From Alistipes sp. (GTDB lineage Bacteria; Bacteroidota; Bacteroidia; Bacteroidales; Rikenellaceae): a stretch of DNA of 64,000 nt. Where the stretch lies: assembly GCA_017504485.1 (NCBI GenBank), contig JAFVRC010000004.1:1-64000 (forward strand), read 5' to 3'. Shown here one piece after another: positions 17,382 to 26,807 of this stretch; the first letter of the stretch is position 1, and the number at the start of each line of letters is the position of its first letter. A program made the translations under genes and the position numbers. A model generated the notes under the pieces. That model was not told the origin of the DNA, searched no databases, and saw nothing but the letters and a program-made list of their open reading frames with translations.

Positions 17382-17994
17382 AGAGCTTGTCGAGTATGTC
17401 GAGCGTGAGATACTACCTCGCTACGAGGGCTTCGATGCGGCGCATCGGCGCGATCACGTTGAGGCTGTGATAGAGCGCAGTATGTCGCTGGCACGCCACT
17501 ACGATGTTGATAGAGATATGGTCTATACGATTGCGGCCTATCACGATACGGGTCTTGTCGAGGGGCGTGAGCACCATCACACGGCTTCGGCTGCAATTCT
17601 TCGTGCAGATGACGTTTTGCGGCGTTGGTTCTCCGAGGAGAGCATCTGTGTTATGGCGGAGGCCGTTGCCGACCATCGAGCCTCGTTGGAGAGTGCTCCA
17701 CGCTCGATATATGGCAAGATTGTGGCCGAGGCCGACCGTCTTATAGATCCGCAAACGGTCATCCGTCGCACGGTGCAGTATGGGCTGTCACACTACGCAC
17801 ATCTCGACCGCGAGGGGCATTTCCGTCGCTTCTGCGACCACCTGCGCGAAAAGTATTCGGATGATGGGTACTTGCAACTCTGGTTGCCCGAGTCGGACAA
17901 CGCACCGCGCCTCGAGGAGCTGCGCCGCATTATTCGCTCGGCAGAGGCTTTGCTGCGTGTGTTTGATGAGGAGTATGAACGACAAACTATGTAG
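17365..17994 (+). CDS. HD-domain phosphohydrolase
   Basis: 209 residues from ATG 17365; a longer frame from 17293 would overlap the tiny signal-peptide ORF and adds a poor N-terminus. HD motifs are seen: HRRDHVEAV (first His), AAYHDTGLV (the His-Asp pair) and later VADHRASL, with DRLIDPQTVIRRTV in the C-terminal half. Such small HD proteins hydrolyse nucleotides or phosphate esters in the cytoplasm. The substrate is unknown. The YjbR gene starts two bases after its stop. Confidence 0.8.
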   Translation: MERLNRELVEYVEREILPRYEGFDAAHRRDHVEAVIERSMSLARHYDVDRDMVYTIAAYHDTGLVEGREHHHTASAAILRADDVLRRWFSEESICVMAEAVADHRASLESAPRSIYGKIVAEADRLIDPQTVIRRTVQYGLSHYAHLDREGHFRRFCDHLREKYSDDGYLQLWLPESDNAPRLEELRRIIRSAEALLRVFDEEYERQTM

Positions 17995-17996
17995 CT

Positions 17997-18398
17997 ATGG
18001 ATATTGAGAGTTTTCGCGACTATTGTCTCTCGCTTCCCGAGGTGGAGGAGACACTGCCATTCGACGATTCGACGCTCGTCTATAAGATTGGCGGACGTAT
18101 GTTCGCTATGCTTGCACTTGAACGCCCCGACCACTTCGCCGTCAAGTGTAATCCCGACCGTGCGCTGATGTTGCGCGAGCGTTACTTTCAGGTTACGGCC
18201 GCCTGGCATCTCAACAAGCGTCATTGGAACGATGTGGCCTTCGAGGGGCATATGTCCGACGAGCAGCTGCGTGCCGAACTGCGCCACTCGTACCTTACGG
18301 TCATACGGCAGAATGTTACGCCTCGTGCGCGTCGCGACGATCTACTCGCCTTGGCTGCGGCGGCCGGTGTGGTGGATGATGCCGAATGCGAGATATAG
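17997..18398 (+). CDS. MmcQ/YjbR family protein
   Basis: 133 residues, cyanophage/YjbR fold. Seen: MDIESFRDYCLSLPEVEETLPFDDSTLVYKIGGRMFAML and the ending HLNKRHWNDVAFEGHMSDEQLRAELRHSY, which carry the family's typical LPGVEE-PFG and KxHWN-V motifs. The family has a DNA-binding-like double-wing fold but no established function. It is co-transcribed with the HD protein. Confidence 0.85.
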   Translation: MDIESFRDYCLSLPEVEETLPFDDSTLVYKIGGRMFAMLALERPDHFAVKCNPDRALMLRERYFQVTAAWHLNKRHWNDVAFEGHMSDEQLRAELRHSYLTVIRQNVTPRARRDDLLALAAAAGVVDDAECEI

Positions 18399-18409
18399 CA
18401 GCAAAGAGT

Positions 18410-18526
18410 GGAGTTGTATAACAAGAGGGATTTCAAGGCCTGCGAAGCCCGATAAGCCGCAGCATACCGGGCGTATGTGAGGATTTTGAGGGCGAGTAAA
18501 CGAAGAAATGACCTTGTCATACAGTT
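18410..18526 (-). repeat. Dispersed intergenic repeat, copy A
   Basis: On the minus strand this segment aligns with copy B (33751-33871): shared blocks include CCCTCAAAAT, TATGCTGCGG, GCCTTGAAATCC and an upstream ATTTCT. By eye most bases match over about 115 positions, with single-base indels that break any common reading frame, so it is not coding. It sits just beside a terminator, as does copy B. Confidence 0.65.
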
Positions 18527-18534
18527 CAAAATGC

Positions 18535-18571
18535 AAGGGGCTGTCCAACAGTAATGTTGTGACAGCCCCTT
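18535..18571. terminator. Bidirectional terminator between yjbR and rpsU
   Basis: AAGGGGCTGTC (18535-18545) pairs with GACAGCCCCTT (18561-18571), extended inside by CAACA/TGTTG. It ends transcription from both sides. Confidence 0.75.
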
Positions 18572-18589
18572 TCGGTGAAGCGTTTTGTA

Positions 18590-18784
18590 CTACTCCTCCT
18601 CGCGGCGGTGCAACTGCTCAACGTAGATAGCGTGAGCCATCTTGTCGCGCTTCGCAATCGAAGGCTTGGTGAAGTACTGACGGGCGCGGAGCTCCTTCAA
18701 AACACCTGTACGCTCGTACTTACGCTTAAACTTCTTCAGGGCGCGCTCGATGTTCTCGCCCTCTTTTACCGGCATGATAATCAT
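18590..18784 (-). CDS. rpsU: 30S ribosomal protein S21
   Basis: 64 residues, MIIMPVKEGENIERALKKFKRKYERTGV, then the basic helical region ending in RREEE. S21 sits near the anti-Shine-Dalgarno end of 16S rRNA. ATG 18784 is used because S21 normally starts with MII before PVKEGE. It lies downstream of the HHH gene at the end of the long minus-strand run. Confidence 0.95.
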   Translation of the reverse strand: MIIMPVKEGENIERALKKFKRKYERTGVLKELRARQYFTKPSIAKRDKMAHAIYVEQLHRREEE

Positions 18785-18870
18785 AATATTCTTCCTTGTT
18801 TAGTTGTTTGTAATCTTTTTGTTGTGGCGGCTCTTCGAAGCCGAGCTGCCGAGGCTTTTCCGAGTGAAAG

Positions 18871-19926
18871 TTAGTTGAAACTCTGTGGTGTAGTACCGAA
18901 AAGAAGATACGGGGCGATGGCCGCAGCCTGCTCCTTGGTGAATATGTTGTTCTCCATCATCTCTTCAATACTGTTCCAGCCTCCTTTCGATTCGCGTAGT
19001 GCAATTATTCTCGTTATAGCCTTGCGAGTCATATATGGATGATGCTCCATCTCCAAGGCGGATGCAAAGTTAATATCTATTTTTGAAATATTGCAACTAT
19101 CGCAGTAAATTTGTTTGGAAAAACGTGCAAAATTTTCGGGAGTGACGCATTTTAGCTCCAAAATTTGCTCTTTATGGTGGTAACCACCGAGAAATTTGCG
19201 ATATTGTACGATTGCCGCGGCACTCTTTGCTCCGATCCCCGACAAGCGTACAAGAGTAGCCGAGTCGGCGCTATTAATCTCGACGAGGTGCTTGTATGGG
19301 TCGCGCGGTGTGAAGATGACGTAGCGCGATAAGGAGTCGGCCATCTCCTCGCTTACGGCATAGCAGTCGCGTAGCTCGTTGAGGTCGTAGATGCCTTCGC
19401 CCCGCTCGCGATACTCGATGAGCGAGCGTGCCTGCCGTGTTGAGAATCCGATAAGCCGCAGATAGGCTACGCCCACCGTGTCGATGCTGAATGGCTCGAA
19501 GGGGCGCGGTACGAAGCGTCGTTGCGGTGGCTTGTGCTCTTTGTGCTCCTTGCGTTGAAGCGTGGCGGCATAGCTCTCGCCAATATGGATATAGGGCTTA
19601 AGTTGCGCGTATATCGAGTCCGTTACGCCGTAGCAGAGCGCGAAATCTTCGGCTATGGCGAACACCTTGCCCATCTTGCGATATTTCACTATGCCTACAG
19701 CCGTACGCTTGTCGAAGCCCATGGCGCGCAGCTCCTCGTAGCTCACCGTATTGGGGTCGAATACGAAGAGTGAGTCGCGCTTCGTGCTTTGCGCCTCTTT
19801 GTTGCGCTCGGCCGGTTTGGCGATAAAGTCGAAGTCGCGTGGGCGGCCGAGAAGCGTAATCATAGCGATTACAATCACGAGGGTTACTATGACTACTATT
19901 CCGCGTATGTTGCTGCTACTCATCAT
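18871..19926 (-). CDS. Membrane-anchored helix-hairpin-helix (ComEA-like) protein
   Basis: 351 residues. One N-terminal hydrophobic helix (about 8-26) anchors it. Several HhH units follow: FDPNTVSYEELRAMGFDKRTAVGIVKYRKMG, VAYLRLIGFSTRQARSLIEYRERG, INSADSATLVRLSGIGAKSAAAIVQYRKFLG and INFASALEMEHHPYMTRKAITRIIALRES. Each has the hairpin pattern used for non-specific double-stranded DNA binding. A role in DNA uptake or surface DNA binding is inferred from ComEA; no other competence genes are nearby. It starts six bases after ubiD. Confidence 0.8.
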   Translation of the reverse strand: MMSSSNIRGIVVIVTLVIVIAMITLLGRPRDFDFIAKPAERNKEAQSTKRDSLFVFDPNTVSYEELRAMGFDKRTAVGIVKYRKMGKVFAIAEDFALCYGVTDSIYAQLKPYIHIGESYAATLQRKEHKEHKPPQRRFVPRPFEPFSIDTVGVAYLRLIGFSTRQARSLIEYRERGEGIYDLNELRDCYAVSEEMADSLSRYVIFTPRDPYKHLVEINSADSATLVRLSGIGAKSAAAIVQYRKFLGGYHHKEQILELKCVTPENFARFSKQIYCDSCNISKIDINFASALEMEHHPYMTRKAITRIIALRESKGGWNSIEEMMENNIFTKEQAAAIAPYLLFGTTPQSFN

Positions 19927-19932
19927 TGTCGT

Positions 19933-21759
19933 TTACCATTCTGCTTTGTCCGACAGGCGCAACTTCGCATAGTGCATCGATGGCGACTCGCGCCACTCGC
20001 CGAGCCCGTACTCCTCCCAACGCCGATCAACCTTGGCGATGGTTGCCTCCGAAGATGTTACGACATTGGGCCAGCGCGATGGGTTTCGGTCGTTTGCATT
20101 AGGGTATTTAGGGCGTGCATCCACGATGAGCGTCGAGCCGCAGAGCCTAATGTCGCGTAGGGGCTCCGTATTGGCAGCTGCGAGCCACAACAGGTCGTTC
20201 AACTCAAAGCCCTCGGCCTCGGGGCCGAAGATGACGATAAAGTTGCAGTCGGCAGCCGTGGCAAGTGCGGATGCATCTAACTCGGCCGTATGCGCGGCAT
20301 ATACGATGGCGAGGCTCCACTTCTCGACAAAGCGACTATCGCCTACACATCCCTCGGGCAGCTGTGCTACATCAAAATAGCTCTTGCGCTCGGCCCCCTC
20401 GCCGCACTCCGTCAGGTCGAGAGCCAACTTGCCGCCATAGCCGCACCTGGCCGTGGCGTGATCGAGCACATCATAGACACCCTCGCTACGAATCAGGCAT
20501 AGCGCAGGGTTGCAATGCCGCATGAGCGACGCCATGGTTTCGCTGCTGCGGATGTTGCATCCCGAAGGTGCAAGCACAAGATACTTGTTGAACATCATTT
20601 GTCCGGCACCCCATAATCCGGCTGCAACCTTGGCTGTCTGCCCTGCATAGCGACTGCGCATCGTGACGATAGCGATGTTGTGCGATGTGCCGGCCGACGG
20701 CATCGACATATCCTCGATTTCGGGCTGCATAACCAATCGTATCGGCGTGAGGAATATCGTCTCCGTAGCACGCGAGATATAGGCATCCTCCTGCGGAGGT
20801 ACACCTACGATGGTAGCAGGATAGATGGCATCGCGACGGTGCGTGATGGCCGTGATGTGAAAGCGAGGGTATAGGTCGGTGAGTGAGTAGAAGCCCGTGT
20901 GGTCGCCAAAATCCCCCTCGACAACCTTCTCCTCGGAGGTGTCAATATAGCCCTCGATGACAAAGTCGCAATCCTCCGGCACATGAATGTCGTTTGTCAA
21001 GCATTTTACGAGGCGCACCGGCCTCTTGCGCAACATGCCGGCCAAAAGATACTCGTCCATGTTGTCGGGCATAGGTGCTGTGGCGCAATAGGTGTAGATG
21101 GGGTCGCCTCCGAGTGCAACGGACACGGGCATACGCTCGCCACGCACCTTGTACGCCTCGTAGTGGCGTGCTCCCGTCTTGTGGCGGTGCCAATGCATAC
21201 CTGTCGTGTGGTCGTCGAATATCTGCATGCGGTACATTCCCACGTTGCGCACTCCGCTGTCGGGGTCTATGGTATTTACCATCGGTAGCGTTACGAAACG
21301 ACCTCCATCGTGAGGCCAGCACTTCAAAATGGGCAGCAACGATAGCTTTGCCTCTTCGCCTTGAAGCACGACCTGCTGGCACGTTCCGCGCCGCTTCAGT
21401 TTGCGCGGGAACCACTTGGCCGCCTCGCCAAGAAGGGGTAGCATACGCATCTTGTCCATGAGTGACTCCTTGGGCGAGAGCACCGAGCGTACAAGCTCTT
21501 CGAGTCGCTCGTGTATCTCCGACAGACTATCAACTCCAAGAGCCAACGCCATTCTTCGCTCCGAGCCCATCATATTCGTTACGACGGGAAACTGCGTACC
21601 CGTATGCTCGAAGAGCAGAGCGCGACCACCACCCGGGCTCTTGGCCTCGCGGTCGGTCAGTTCGGCTATCTCCTCGATGGCGGATACCTCAACGGAGATG
21701 CGGACGAGTTCGCCCGCATCCTCCAATCGTTCTATGTACTTGCCGAGAGAGCTATACAT
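19933..21759 (-). CDS. UbiD family (prenylated-FMN) decarboxylase
   Basis: 608 residues from ATG 21759; a longer in-frame extension to 21876 lies inside the transporter gene's end and lacks family similarity. Seen: MYSSLGKYIERLEDAGELVRI start, the MYRMQIFDDHTTGMHWHRHKTGARHY block, and EGDFGDHTGFYSLTDLYPRFHITAITHRRDAIYPATIVGVPPQED, which holds the E-x-x-x-R-type catalytic and metal residues of UbiD. In Bacteroidetes these enzymes are commonly assigned to menaquinone synthesis; the reaction on a polyprenyl hydroxybenzoate or a related aromatic acid is inferred. No ubiX was seen nearby. Confidence 0.85.
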   Translation of the reverse strand: MYSSLGKYIERLEDAGELVRISVEVSAIEEIAELTDREAKSPGGGRALLFEHTGTQFPVVTNMMGSERRMALALGVDSLSEIHERLEELVRSVLSPKESLMDKMRMLPLLGEAAKWFPRKLKRRGTCQQVVLQGEEAKLSLLPILKCWPHDGGRFVTLPMVNTIDPDSGVRNVGMYRMQIFDDHTTGMHWHRHKTGARHYEAYKVRGERMPVSVALGGDPIYTYCATAPMPDNMDEYLLAGMLRKRPVRLVKCLTNDIHVPEDCDFVIEGYIDTSEEKVVEGDFGDHTGFYSLTDLYPRFHITAITHRRDAIYPATIVGVPPQEDAYISRATETIFLTPIRLVMQPEIEDMSMPSAGTSHNIAIVTMRSRYAGQTAKVAAGLWGAGQMMFNKYLVLAPSGCNIRSSETMASLMRHCNPALCLIRSEGVYDVLDHATARCGYGGKLALDLTECGEGAERKSYFDVAQLPEGCVGDSRFVEKWSLAIVYAAHTAELDASALATAADCNFIVIFGPEAEGFELNDLLWLAAANTEPLRDIRLCGSTLIVDARPKYPNANDRNPSRWPNVVTSSEATIAKVDRRWEEYGLGEWRESPSMHYAKLRLSDKAEW

Positions 21760-21787
21760 ATTTATATATAATAATATAGTCCGTCTA

Positions 21788-23230
21788 TTACTTCTGTTCG
21801 GCCTTCGCAGCAGCGATACGCTCGGCGAGCATCTTCTTCTCCTTGCCCATAGCAACCATGCAGATAATGGCGGCAATGATACTTGTTGCGAAGAAACACT
21901 CGAAGGTGAAGTTCCAGCCGAGCGAGCTCTCTGCTACATATCCGAAGGCAATCTTTGAGAGAATAGCATCGCCTATCAAGTAGCCAAGCAGGCCCATAAA
22001 ACCGGCAGCCGTACCTGCGGCATTCTTCGGCACAATAGATATTGCCTGAATCGAAATCATCGCCACAGGGCCATATATTGCAGCGCCAATGAGGGCCAAT
22101 GAAACATAAACGACATACTTCACGTCGAGAGCAAGAATCTCGGCCAATGGAGCGGCCTGCCAGTAGGCCAACACGCCGACGGCAACGAGCAACATATAGA
22201 TTACGTTCACCGGAGCGCAACGACCTTGGAAGAACTTCGATGACAGCCATCCGCAAAGGAGAGTTCCGAAGATACCGGCATATTCACGGATGGTGTATGC
22301 AAGCGAGCTGTCCAGCTTCGACATTCCCAACTCGTCTTGCAGATATATTGGTGACCAGTCGGCAATACCGTAGCGAATGAAATATACGAAGATGTTTGCG
22401 AAACCGATAAGCCAAAGCGTAGGGTTTTTCAAGACGTAGTCCACGAAGAGTGTCTTGAACGGAATCTTTGTCTCTTCGCCCTTCTTGGCTTTTGCACCCG
22501 AGTAGTCGTTACGATACTTCTCGATAGCGGGCAGGCCACACGATTCGGGTGTGTCGCGGATAAACCACCAACACATCGCAGCAAACAACAACGCTACCAA
22601 TGCCGGAGCGATAAATGCTGCACGCCACGTCTGCTCGATGCCGAGTGCAGCGAAGATGACAATGCCGGCAGGGATTATAATTCCGAGCGAGCCGTTACCT
22701 ATGTTGTGTGCCGTATTCCAGATAGACATCTTGAACGAGCGCTCGTTGGTCGAGAACCAGTGCGACATCACACGTCCGCATGGAGGCCATCCCATGCCCG
22801 AAAGCCAACCCGCAAAGAGCATCAACACGAACATAATGCCGATCGTGATGGAGTAGTTGCCGTTTACGCCCACAGGATAAGGTACCAAACCGGCTACAAT
22901 CATTACCAAAGCCGAAAGAATAAGACCAACGGTCATAAACTTGCGGGCGTCGGAACGATCCGAGAGGCTTCCCATCAAGAACTTACTTACGGCGTAGGCA
23001 ATCGGAATACCGGCCATCGCAATACCTGCTCCCGGTTTGTCGATAAGGCCATCTTCGATCATCCCGTTTGTGGCAAACGAGAGGTTCTTGCGCACAAGGT
23101 AGTAGGCCGCATAGCCGAAATAGATGCCGAGGAATACTTTGAGGCGCATCCACTTGTACTCCTTCTCGATTTTGTTTTCGGGCATCAGAGGCTTGTGTGC
23201 CGGTGGTGCCATAAAGTCTAAAAGTCCCAT
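21788..23230 (-). CDS. OPA-family MFS transporter (GlpT/UhpT-like)
   Basis: 480 residues with 12 predicted membrane helices. The N-terminal YKWMRLKVFLGIYFGYAAYYLVRKNLSFA carries the Tyr/Arg pair of organophosphate:phosphate antiporters, and KFLMGSLSDRSDARKFMTVGLILSA is the MFS signature loop. Such proteins exchange glycerol-3-phosphate or hexose phosphates for phosphate. It begins 14 bases after kdsD, so an arabinose- or other sugar-phosphate substrate is conceivable, but that is inference from position only. Confidence 0.85.
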   Translation of the reverse strand: MGLLDFMAPPAHKPLMPENKIEKEYKWMRLKVFLGIYFGYAAYYLVRKNLSFATNGMIEDGLIDKPGAGIAMAGIPIAYAVSKFLMGSLSDRSDARKFMTVGLILSALVMIVAGLVPYPVGVNGNYSITIGIMFVLMLFAGWLSGMGWPPCGRVMSHWFSTNERSFKMSIWNTAHNIGNGSLGIIIPAGIVIFAALGIEQTWRAAFIAPALVALLFAAMCWWFIRDTPESCGLPAIEKYRNDYSGAKAKKGEETKIPFKTLFVDYVLKNPTLWLIGFANIFVYFIRYGIADWSPIYLQDELGMSKLDSSLAYTIREYAGIFGTLLCGWLSSKFFQGRCAPVNVIYMLLVAVGVLAYWQAAPLAEILALDVKYVVYVSLALIGAAIYGPVAMISIQAISIVPKNAAGTAAGFMGLLGYLIGDAILSKIAFGYVAESSLGWNFTFECFFATSIIAAIICMVAMGKEKKMLAERIAAAKAEQK

Positions 23231-23244
23231 ATTTAGAGTTTGGT

Positions 23245-24210
23245 TTATAGTTTAATATCGTAAATTTGAATGACGCCCACCAGATGTTTCGCCGCATCGA
23301 CGACGAGCAGCGAATTGACCTTATGGCGTGTCATAATCTTTTCGGCCTCGATGAGTTTCTCATCGGGCGATATGCTCTTCGGGTTAGGGGTGGCAATATC
23401 CATCGGGTGGATGTCGAAGAAGTCGGTCTGGCGGCTCTCCATCGCACGACGTATGTCGCCATCGGTCACGATGCCGAGAATATCCTCGCCACGCATAACT
23501 ACGATAAGGCCCAAACCGCCACGCGAGATGGCGTGTATCATCTCGGTTGCCGAGGCCTCTTCGGCTACAATCGGCAGGTCGCTCTTGCGCATTACGTTGC
23601 CGACATTCATCAGCAGACGGCGGCCAAGGCTGCCGCCCGGATGCAGACGCGCGAAGTCCATCGACGAGAAGTTGCGCATCTTCATCAACGCACAAGCCAA
23701 CGCATCGCCCATGGCGAGTTGTGCGGTGGTTGAGGTCGTTGGCGCAAGGTGTAGGATGCAAGCCTCACGCTCGACCGATACGTCGAGGTGGATATTCGAG
23801 TTTTTGGCCAGAGTGGATTTTGGGTTGCCCGTCATCGAGATAAGGAAGTTGCCATTCTCGATGATGAATGGCACGATCTTGAGTACCTCGTCGGTCTCGC
23901 CCGAGTAGGAGAGGGCGATGATGATATCCTCTTTCGATATCATTCCCAAGTCGCCGTGAAAGGCCTCGCCCGGGTGGAGATAGAAGCTCGGCGTACCCGT
24001 CGAGGCGAGCGTGGCGGCAATCTTGCGCGCTATGAGGCCGGACTTGCCCATTCCGGTCATTATCACCTTGCCGTTGTTGGCGAGAATATGCTCTACTGCT
24101 CCAATGAAGCAGTCGCCAAGCTCGGCTCTAATCTTTTGTAGCGCATCGGCCTCCGTCTGCAACGCCTCGCGTGCGACGTCAAGTATCTGCGCCCGTTGAT
24201 TGGTATTCAT
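23245..24210 (-). CDS. kdsD: D-arabinose 5-phosphate isomerase
   Basis: 321 residues. An SIS domain (about 40-175; GMGKSGLIARKIAATLASTGTPSFYLHPGEAFHGDLGM) is followed by two CBS domains (about 205-321). It converts ribulose 5-phosphate to arabinose 5-phosphate, the first step to Kdo. It starts one base after the kdsA stop, and kdsB is further upstream in the same run, so the whole Kdo route is encoded together. GutQ-type annotation is the only alternative and is unlikely in this context. Confidence 0.93.
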   Translation of the reverse strand: MNTNQRAQILDVAREALQTEADALQKIRAELGDCFIGAVEHILANNGKVIMTGMGKSGLIARKIAATLASTGTPSFYLHPGEAFHGDLGMISKEDIIIALSYSGETDEVLKIVPFIIENGNFLISMTGNPKSTLAKNSNIHLDVSVEREACILHLAPTTSTTAQLAMGDALACALMKMRNFSSMDFARLHPGGSLGRRLLMNVGNVMRKSDLPIVAEEASATEMIHAISRGGLGLIVVMRGEDILGIVTDGDIRRAMESRQTDFFDIHPMDIATPNPKSISPDEKLIEAEKIMTRHKVNSLLVVDAAKHLVGVIQIYDIKL

Positions 24211-24211
24211 T

Positions 24212-24964
24212 TTATATAAGGGTTTTTATAACGTTTTCCAATTCGTCAAGTTTCAACATATTCGGGCCATCGCTGAGAGCCTTGTCCGGCTCGGGGTGTA
24301 CCTCGAAGAAGTAGCCCGTCGCACCAAAAGCCTTGGCGGCCAATGCCATCGACGGCACAAACTCGCGGTTGCCTCCTGTCTTACCGCCTGCCGCACCCGG
24401 TCGCTGCACGGAGTGCGTGCAGTCCATGATGACCGTCGGTGCAATCTTGCGCATATCGGCAATATTGCGGAAATCGACCACGAGGTTGTTGTAGCCAAAC
24501 GAGTTGCCGCGCTCGGTGAGCCACACATCGGTGGCTCCCGACTCGACGGACTTCTCGTAAGGGTAGCGCATATCCTCACCAGAGAGGAATTGCGCCTTCT
24601 TGATATTTACGGCCTTACCCGTGCGTGCCGCAGCGACCAAAAGGTCGGTCTGGCGGCATAGAAAGGCTGGAATTTGTAGCACATCGACCACTTCGCCTGC
24701 CGGTGCTGCCTGATACGACTCGTGAATATCGGTTAGCAGGCGCAAGCCCCACTTCGACTTCACGTCGGCGAGCATCTGCAAGCCGCGCTCCAAACCTACA
24801 CCGCGATATGAGCGGATAGAGGTACGGTTGGCCTTGTCAAACGAGGCCTTAAAGATGATATCCATACCGAGCGTGCGGTTTATCTCTACGAGTCGTGCTG
24901 CGACGCAATCGAGCAACTCGGCCGATTCGATGACGCATGGCCCGGCAATAACGATAGGTTTCAT
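24212..24964 (-). CDS. kdsA: 3-deoxy-8-phosphooctulonate synthase
   Basis: 250 residues. Condenses phosphoenolpyruvate with arabinose 5-phosphate to Kdo 8-phosphate. Seen: MKPIVIAGPCVIESAELLD, FKASFDKANRTSIRSYRGVGLERGLQML and MDCTHSVQRPGAAGGKTGGNREFVP, all diagnostic for KdsA. The DCTHS motif, instead of DATHS, and the absence of a cysteine in the IAGPC+EDE metal site pattern cannot be classed firmly here. It sits between GH2 and kdsD, with gaps of 5 bases and 1 base. Confidence 0.95.
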   Translation of the reverse strand: MKPIVIAGPCVIESAELLDCVAARLVEINRTLGMDIIFKASFDKANRTSIRSYRGVGLERGLQMLADVKSKWGLRLLTDIHESYQAAPAGEVVDVLQIPAFLCRQTDLLVAAARTGKAVNIKKAQFLSGEDMRYPYEKSVESGATDVWLTERGNSFGYNNLVVDFRNIADMRKIAPTVIMDCTHSVQRPGAAGGKTGGNREFVPSMALAAKAFGATGYFFEVHPEPDKALSDGPNMLKLDELENVIKTLI

Positions 24965-24969
24965 TGCTG

Positions 24970-26802
24970 CTATTTCAAGGCGTTGATAACTCTCTGATTT
25001 ACGTCGTGTATGCGTTTAATATCCATCTTGATAACCTTGCGGTCGTAGGTCACGAAGCCGTTTACCTCGCCCTCGACATCGGTTGTCTGCGTGTAGATGG
25101 CACCCGACATACCCTGCGGAATGAATGGTATAATCATCTCCGCATACTCGATGTAGGTCTTCGTTACATCCTCCTGATTCTTGCGGTTGCCACCATAACC
25201 CCAGTTGCGCATCTCGGGATTCCAGAGGTGGTCCTTAACGGGCAGACCAAGACCTCCGTACTCGCCGAGCATCAAGATATAGTCGGCGTGGTGAACACCC
25301 ATGCAAGGCTTCGGATAGTTGTGCCAATCCATAATGTCGCCACACTCGCGGAGGTTACCGCCGCTGGCCGGATTGACAAGGCGCGAGTAGTCACGCTCAT
25401 AGGTCCAAGCCACGACCTTCTCGGTGTCGAACTGCGACCAGGCCTCGTTGAAAGGTACCCATACGACTACCGAAGGGAAGAAGCGGCAGAAGTCGATAAT
25501 CTCGCCCCACTCCTTGTAGTAGTTGCGCTTGAATTCGTCGGTCAGCTCCGTGTCCGAGCCGCCGTTAACCTGGTGGCGCGACCACGAGAACTTATTCTTG
25601 CTTGCCTGCTCGCCACACGGCATATCCTGCCATACGAGCATACCAAGGCGGTCGCAGTGGTAGAACCAACGTGCAGGCTCAACCTTGATGTGCTTGCGGA
25701 TGGTGTTGAAACCGAGATCCTTCGTCAGCTGAATATCCCAAGCCAACGCCTCGTCGGTCGGAGCCGTATAGAGGCCGTCAGGCCACCAACCCTGGTCGAG
25801 TGGGCCGTACATAAATACAGGCTTGCCGTTGAGCGTGGCGCGAAGATGACCATACTGGTCGCGCTTCTTGCCAAGCTCGCGCATCGCTGTATAGGACTCT
25901 ACGCTCTCGACAACCTTACCGTTCTGCTTCAGCGTAACCTTCAAGTCGTAGAGGTGCGGGGTCTCCGGAGTCCACCACTTGGCATTTGCAATATGTACCT
26001 TGGCCGGTGTGCCGCAAGGGGCCGAGCCCTCGCCGACCTTTGTGCCGTTGTCGAACACCTCGACCGTAATGAGGCCCTCCTGCTTGGCACACTTGGTATC
26101 GACGATGATGTCATTGTGACGCAGGTCGCTCGATGGGAGGATATTCACGATATGGTTCTGCTTCGATACGGGCTCCAACCAGACGGTTTGCCAGATACCC
26201 GAAACAGGAGTGTACCAGATGCTGCCGCGTCTTGTGAGCTGCTTGCCGACCGGCTGCTCGCCCTTCTCGCTTGGATCCCATACACGCACCCTCAACGTCT
26301 GTGCGCCCTTCTTGCAGAGGGCTTCGGTGATATCGCAGGCGAAAGGAGTATAGCCTCCCGTATGGCTGCCAACAAGCACGTCATTGACATATACATCGGC
26401 TTTCCAATCTACTGCGCCGAAGTGAAGCAACACGCGCTGCGATAGCCACTTCGATGGCACAGTGAACTTGCGCTCGTACCAAAGGAGCTGCTTCTCAGTG
26501 AGGGGCTTCTGCACGCCCGAGAGTGCAGACTCCAATGCAAACGGAACGAGAATCTCGTCTGCAAACTGCTGCGGAGCCTCGGCCGTAAGGTCGGTGATGG
26601 CGTAGTTCCACAGGCCATTGAGGTTCTGCCACTCGCCGCGTACTAACTGCGGACGCGGATACTCGGGGAGTACGTTAGACGGGGTGACTTCATCGGCCCA
26701 CTTGGTACGAATCTTGTCGCCTGCAATTTTCCACTCGGCTGAAGCCGTTGTAAGGCCTACGATAACGGCCAAAACGGTAAGTGTAATCTTCTTCATAATC
26801 AT
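24970..26802 (-). CDS. Secreted GH2-family glycoside hydrolase
   Basis: 610 residues. Start at 26802 or the second ATG at 26796, followed by a signal peptide (to about residue 22, TTASA). The sugar-binding and immunoglobulin-like domains (about 50-310) precede a TIM barrel: VVVWVPFNEAW places the acid/base at Glu453, and ILMLGEYGGLG the nucleophile at Glu514. This is the beta-galactosidase/glucuronidase clan; sugar specificity is not readable. Its place inside the Kdo operon, five bases from both kdsB and kdsA, is odd and suggests read-through expression with envelope synthesis. Confidence 0.88.
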   Translation of the reverse strand: MIMKKITLTVLAVIVGLTTASAEWKIAGDKIRTKWADEVTPSNVLPEYPRPQLVRGEWQNLNGLWNYAITDLTAEAPQQFADEILVPFALESALSGVQKPLTEKQLLWYERKFTVPSKWLSQRVLLHFGAVDWKADVYVNDVLVGSHTGGYTPFACDITEALCKKGAQTLRVRVWDPSEKGEQPVGKQLTRRGSIWYTPVSGIWQTVWLEPVSKQNHIVNILPSSDLRHNDIIVDTKCAKQEGLITVEVFDNGTKVGEGSAPCGTPAKVHIANAKWWTPETPHLYDLKVTLKQNGKVVESVESYTAMRELGKKRDQYGHLRATLNGKPVFMYGPLDQGWWPDGLYTAPTDEALAWDIQLTKDLGFNTIRKHIKVEPARWFYHCDRLGMLVWQDMPCGEQASKNKFSWSRHQVNGGSDTELTDEFKRNYYKEWGEIIDFCRFFPSVVVWVPFNEAWSQFDTEKVVAWTYERDYSRLVNPASGGNLRECGDIMDWHNYPKPCMGVHHADYILMLGEYGGLGLPVKDHLWNPEMRNWGYGGNRKNQEDVTKTYIEYAEMIIPFIPQGMSGAIYTQTTDVEGEVNGFVTYDRKVIKMDIKRIHDVNQRVINALK

Positions 26803-26807
26803 AAAGT